Assembly (NCBI GenBank): GCA_938045215.1
Contig: CALINF010000174.1
Coordinates: 1-7,879 of the forward strand
Direction of reading: 5' to 3'
DNA length: 7,879 nt
Source: an uncultured Halieaceae bacterium
GTDB lineage: Bacteria > Pseudomonadota > Gammaproteobacteria > Pseudomonadales > Halieaceae
Positions within the stretch are counted from its first letter, which is position 1; the number at the start of each line of letters is the position of its first letter. A model generated the notes under the pieces. The model had not been told where the DNA came from and did not search any database. It saw only the letters and a list, made by a program, of their open reading frames with translations. Of the stretch, positions 6,144-7,879 are shown piece by piece. Both the position numbers and the translations under genes were made by a program.

Positions 6144-7193
6144 ATGCGCCGCTACATGATTGCCTTGCTAGTGTCACTGGCACTGGTGCCCGTCACTGTA
6201 TTACACGGAGAATCAAACATGTCTTTCAATGGGGCACCCCGTGGTGACGATGGGCGGTTTACCAATCTCAATGGCGAACTAAACCACGGATCACTTGGCG
6301 TTCGTATTCCATTTTTCCTGCGCCGTTTTGGCACCTATTTTCGCAGCGGTAAAGGCGCACCGGAGCACGTCGTCAACGATGGCGCTTTTCTGCGTGAGAA
6401 TGCCCGCCACAGCGAACCCACCGTCACCTGGATAGGCCATGCCACTCTGTTAATGCAGATGGAGCATGTGACCTTTATCACCGATCCCATCTGGTCCAAC
6501 CGTCCCAGCCCCGTACCTGTCATGGGCCCGAGTCGATTCGTTGCACCCGGGCTTGCTATCGACGATCTACCACCCATCGATTTTGTACTGATCTCTCACA
6601 ATCACTATGACCATCTGGATTTACCCACACTGATTGCACTTGCCAACCGCAGCGCAGATACGACATTCTTTGTGCCTCTGGGGAATGCCGAACTCTTGCG
6701 CAGTAAAGGCATTGAGAATGTACAAGAGCTGGATTGGGGGGAAACAGCGACAGTCGAGGGAGCCACGATCCATTGCCTGCCGTCGCAGCATTGGAGCAAG
6801 CGCAGCCTGACCGATGATCACAAAGCGCTTTGGTCATCCTGGGCGGTTACGGGTGCAGAAAGGCGCTTCTACTTCTCTGGAGATACAGGCTATTTCGCCG
6901 GCTTTGAAGATATCGGCAATCTGCTCGGTCCATTTGATCTGGCGGCGGTACCCATAGGAGCGTATGAACCGCGAGCCATGATGCGCGAGTCCCATATGAA
7001 TCCTGAAGAAGCGGTACAGGCCGCGCAAGATTTACAGGCCAGGCGAGCGATTGCCATGCACTTTGGTACGTTCGATCTATCCGATGAACCGCTGGATGAA
7101 CCACCCCGGCGATTCAAGGCAGCAGCGGCAGATTCGGTGCTGGGTGATGCTGACGCCTGGGTACTGAATATTGGTGAAACGCGTAGATTCTAG
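6144..7193 (+). CDS. MBL-fold metallohydrolase, NAPE-PLD-like, with N-terminal signal sequence
   Basis: This 349-residue protein has a metallo-beta-lactamase fold with a full two-zinc site in the pattern of N-acyl-phosphatidylethanolamine phospholipase D. His152, His154, Asp156 and His157 are in SHNHYDHLD, His216 in QHWSKR, Asp247 in SGDTGY, and His306 in MHFGTFDLSDEP. The usual N-terminal block TWIGHATLLMQM (95-106), TDPIWSNRPSP (113-123) and GPSRF (128-132) is present. Bacterial members are hydrolases of poorly known substrate; a lipid phosphodiester is only an inference. Residues 1-22 look like a Sec signal peptide (MRRYM, then a hydrophobic core). The ATG at 6144 has GAGG seven bases upstream. 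A second in-frame ATG at 6219 (Met26), just after the signal region, has GGAG eight bases upstream and could yield a cytoplasmic 324-residue form. There is no lipoprotein cysteine. Confidence 0.88.
   Translation: MRRYMIALLVSLALVPVTVLHGESNMSFNGAPRGDDGRFTNLNGELNHGSLGVRIPFFLRRFGTYFRSGKGAPEHVVNDGAFLRENARHSEPTVTWIGHATLLMQMEHVTFITDPIWSNRPSPVPVMGPSRFVAPGLAIDDLPPIDFVLISHNHYDHLDLPTLIALANRSADTTFFVPLGNAELLRSKGIENVQELDWGETATVEGATIHCLPSQHWSKRSLTDDHKALWSSWAVTGAERRFYFSGDTGYFAGFEDIGNLLGPFDLAAVPIGAYEPRAMMRESHMNPEEAVQAAQDLQARRAIAMHFGTFDLSDEPLDEPPRRFKAAAADSVLGDADAWVLNIGETRRF
6207..6221 (+). promoter_or_regulatory. internal ribosome site and second start codon within the MBL hydrolase
   Basis: GGAG at 6207-6210 lies eight bases before an in-frame ATG at 6219-6221. 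Initiation here would remove the signal peptide but keep the whole catalytic domain. Confidence 0.4.
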
Positions 7194-7280
7194 CCAACAC
7201 TAGCAAGCGCATTCTCCGGCAGTACAGCGGTGCAGAGAGATTATCCAGAGCCAACCGCTCACAGAGCCGAAACTGAGTGG

Positions 7281-7312
7281 CAAAAAAAACCCGGACCGAA
7301 AGGCCCGGGGAA
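7281..7312 (-). terminator. strong intrinsic terminator for leftward transcription
   Basis: On the minus strand CCCGGGCC pairs with GGTCCGGG (eight base pairs including one G-U) around a TTTC loop, followed directly by eight T residues. The plus strand has an A-C mismatch in the stem, a GAAA loop and no T-run after it, so it would work poorly for the rightward MBL gene. No leftward protein gene lies upstream of it within the window. Confidence 0.75.
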
Positions 7313-7318
7313 GAAAAA

Positions 7319-7343
7319 CCATCAGGGGGGAAGAGATGGTCTT
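7319..7343. repeat. hairpin with C-rich (minus) or G-rich (plus) loop, possible second terminator
   Basis: ACCATC and GATGGT form a six-base-pair stem around an eleven-base loop. Read leftward, the hairpin is followed by TTTTTC. Read rightward, it is followed by only TCTTT, so it could be a weak terminator for the MBL gene in that direction. The rightward loop is G-rich (AGGGGGGAAGA) and contains GGA. Confidence 0.4.
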
Positions 7344-7477
7344 TAACTGATGTTGTTACGCCACGTTCAGAACACTGGATCACCCGCTACTAGAATTATT
7401 TCCAAACTTATATTCTCACTCCGCGGTAGCGTTCGATGTAAGCCGAAAGGCACGCTATTGGGCTTGCGTAATGCCTG

Positions 7478-7505
7478 TTGTGTGAATCAGGGGATAGACT
7501 ATTAT
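7478..7505 (+). promoter_or_regulatory. possible promoter for the cytochrome gene
   Basis: TTGTGT (7478-7483, only three of six) lies 16 bases before TATTAT (7500-7505, five of six). If used, transcription would start near 7512, and the left arm of the 7500-7560 inverted repeat would be DNA only, not part of the mRNA. Confidence 0.3.
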
Positions 7506-7560
7506 TGCTACAGGTCGTGAGATAAGCGACAAAGAGCACAAGAGCACAAGAGCAATAATA
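7500..7560. repeat. 10-base perfect inverted repeat spanning the region just before the cytochrome start
   Basis: TATTATTGCT (7500-7509) and AGCAATAATA (7551-7560) are exact reverse complements, separated by 41 bases. The right arm ends one base before the ATG at 7562. Inside is a smaller stem, GTCGT (7514-7518) with GCGAC (7526-7530), four pairs plus a U-G. If the transcript includes both arms, the start region would be held in a stem. Confidence 0.55.
7532..7555. repeat. 8-base tandem repeat (about three copies) before the cytochrome start
   Basis: The unit AAGAGCAC occurs twice exactly (7532-7539 and 7540-7547) and a third time with its last base changed (7548-7555). The last GAGC of the array is the only weak Shine-Dalgarno-like sequence before ATG 7562. 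Confidence 0.6.
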
Positions 7561-7561
7561 A

Positions 7562-7879
7562 ATGCTAAAGACTCTAGTTAAATTTGGACTGATCGCAGCA
7601 GGGTTGGGTATAGCGGTAGCTGCCAGCTGGGCGATCGTTGACACCGGGATTCACCTTACCAGCGACGACGAATTCTGCTCTGGATGCCACTCTCACGCGC
7701 CCATAGGCAGCTCTTACCGCGACTCTCTGCATGGGGGCAACAACCCCGCAGGCTGGACTGCCACTTGCAGCCAGTGCCACATCCCCCATGACAATTCCCT
7801 GCACTACCTCTGGGTGAAGGGTATCCACGGTGTCGTTGATCCAACCATGGAGCTAATCAAAGACCCCTACGATATTGAT
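7562..7879 (+). CDS. NapC/NirT-type multihaem c-type cytochrome, N-terminal part (cut by window edge)
   Basis: From ATG 7562 the frame is open for 106 codons to the window end. A short basic start (MLKTLVKFG) leads into one membrane segment at about residues 7-26, which probably stays as an anchor. Two haem c sites follow: CSGCH (39-43) and CSQCH (69-73). The spacing and the surrounding pattern (DDEFCSGCH, then an SLHGGNNPAGW stretch, then CSQCHIPH) match the NapC/NirT/NrfH group, membrane-anchored quinol dehydrogenases that pass electrons to periplasmic reductases or further cytochromes. Haems three and four would lie beyond the window. Which reductase it serves cannot be told. The ribosome site is weak, and the leader carries an inverted repeat and a tandem repeat, suggesting control at initiation. 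Confidence 0.87.
   Translation, partial: MLKTLVKFGLIAAGLGIAVAASWAIVDTGIHLTSDDEFCSGCHSHAPIGSSYRDSLHGGNNPAGWTATCSQCHIPHDNSLHYLWVKGIHGVVDPTMELIKDPYDID

Larger units (their letters stand above)
7281..7400 (-). ncRNA. candidate small RNA ending at the orphan leftward terminator
   Basis: A leftward RNA of roughly 120 bases could start near 7400, from TATAAG (7412-7407 on the minus strand) with only a weak -35, and end at the strong terminator near 7281. Before the terminator it contains a second hairpin, ACCATC paired with GATGGT around a C-rich loop (TCTTCCCCCCT), followed by TTTTT. C-rich loops that can pair with purine-rich ribosome sites are common in bacterial small RNAs. A smaller CCA/GTT-AAC/TGG hairpin lies nearer the 5' end. 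The terminator is clear; the 5' end and the existence of the RNA are inferred. Confidence 0.35.
7194..7561. other. 368-base region without a convincing protein gene
   Basis: Open frames here on the minus strand run across the terminator hairpin and resemble nothing known, so I leave them out. The region contains a leftward intrinsic terminator (7281-7312), a C-rich hairpin (7319-7343), a possible leftward promoter near 7407-7412, a long inverted repeat (7500-7560) and a short tandem repeat (7532-7555) just before the cytochrome start. 7194-7280 shows nothing I can name. Confidence 0.6.

Noticed and set aside
7114..7383. Leftward 89-codon frame
   Set aside because: It runs straight through the terminator hairpin and its T-run and into the MBL gene; the peptide resembles nothing known.
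7478..7490. FNR/ANR-like box before the cytochrome gene (TTGTGTGAATCAG)
   Set aside because: The half-site spacing is one base short and the left half is not TTGAT, so it does not fit the consensus.
7408..7644. Leftward 78-codon frame over the cytochrome start
   Set aside because: It overlaps the NapC/NirT-type coding sequence, which has clear haem motifs in the other direction.
1..7879. One aromatic-degradation operon linking the dioxygenase, isomerase and reductase
   Set aside because: The genes lie in separate transcription units, and the intradiol and CHMI reactions belong to different ring-cleavage routes.

Overview
The window looks like chromosome of a gammaproteobacterium, probably a marine or aquatic heterotroph. 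The main evidence is a small protein of the TIGR02647 type (a family described from gammaproteobacteria), a second small conserved protein of the kind found in pseudomonad and Marinobacter-like genomes, an RsuA pseudouridine synthase, and a BicA-like SulP transporter. I see no phage, insertion sequence, CRISPR array, tRNA or rRNA.

Layout. 1-962 is a leftward block: a possible partial gene at the left edge (133 to 1), a Tat-exported intradiol dioxygenase (810 to 160), and a 53-codon ORF (962 to 801) whose end overlaps the dioxygenase start. 1139-3503 runs rightward: two small conserved proteins and a SulP/BicA-like anion transporter with a clear promoter and a very short leader. 3500-5025 runs leftward: a CHMI-type isomerase whose stop overlaps the transporter stop tail to tail, and upstream of it an enoyl reductase-like MDR oxidoreductase with a signal peptide. 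A strong hairpin separates these two genes. 5282-7193 runs rightward: rsuA, then a NAPE-PLD-like metallo-beta-lactamase-fold hydrolase with a signal peptide. 7194-7561 has no convincing protein gene. It holds a strong leftward terminator with no obvious gene to terminate, a C-rich hairpin, and a structured repeat region. 7562-7879 is the start of a NapC/NirT-type multihaem cytochrome c cut by the window edge.

How they fit together. This is mostly a row of short, independent transcription units, not one pathway. The most consistent theme is export. The dioxygenase (Tat), the MDR reductase (Sec), the MBL hydrolase (Sec) and the cytochrome (membrane anchor) all carry N-terminal targeting sequences, although the first three belong to families usually found in the cytoplasm. 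The dioxygenase and the CHMI-like isomerase suggest aromatic ring breakdown, but they belong to different cleavage routes (ortho and meta) and are not in one operon.

I did not find a convincing new defence or mobile system. The best candidates for something undescribed are a possible leftward small RNA at about 7281-7400, the inverted-repeat and tandem-repeat leader of the cytochrome gene, the exported MDR reductase, and the two possible starts of the MBL hydrolase.
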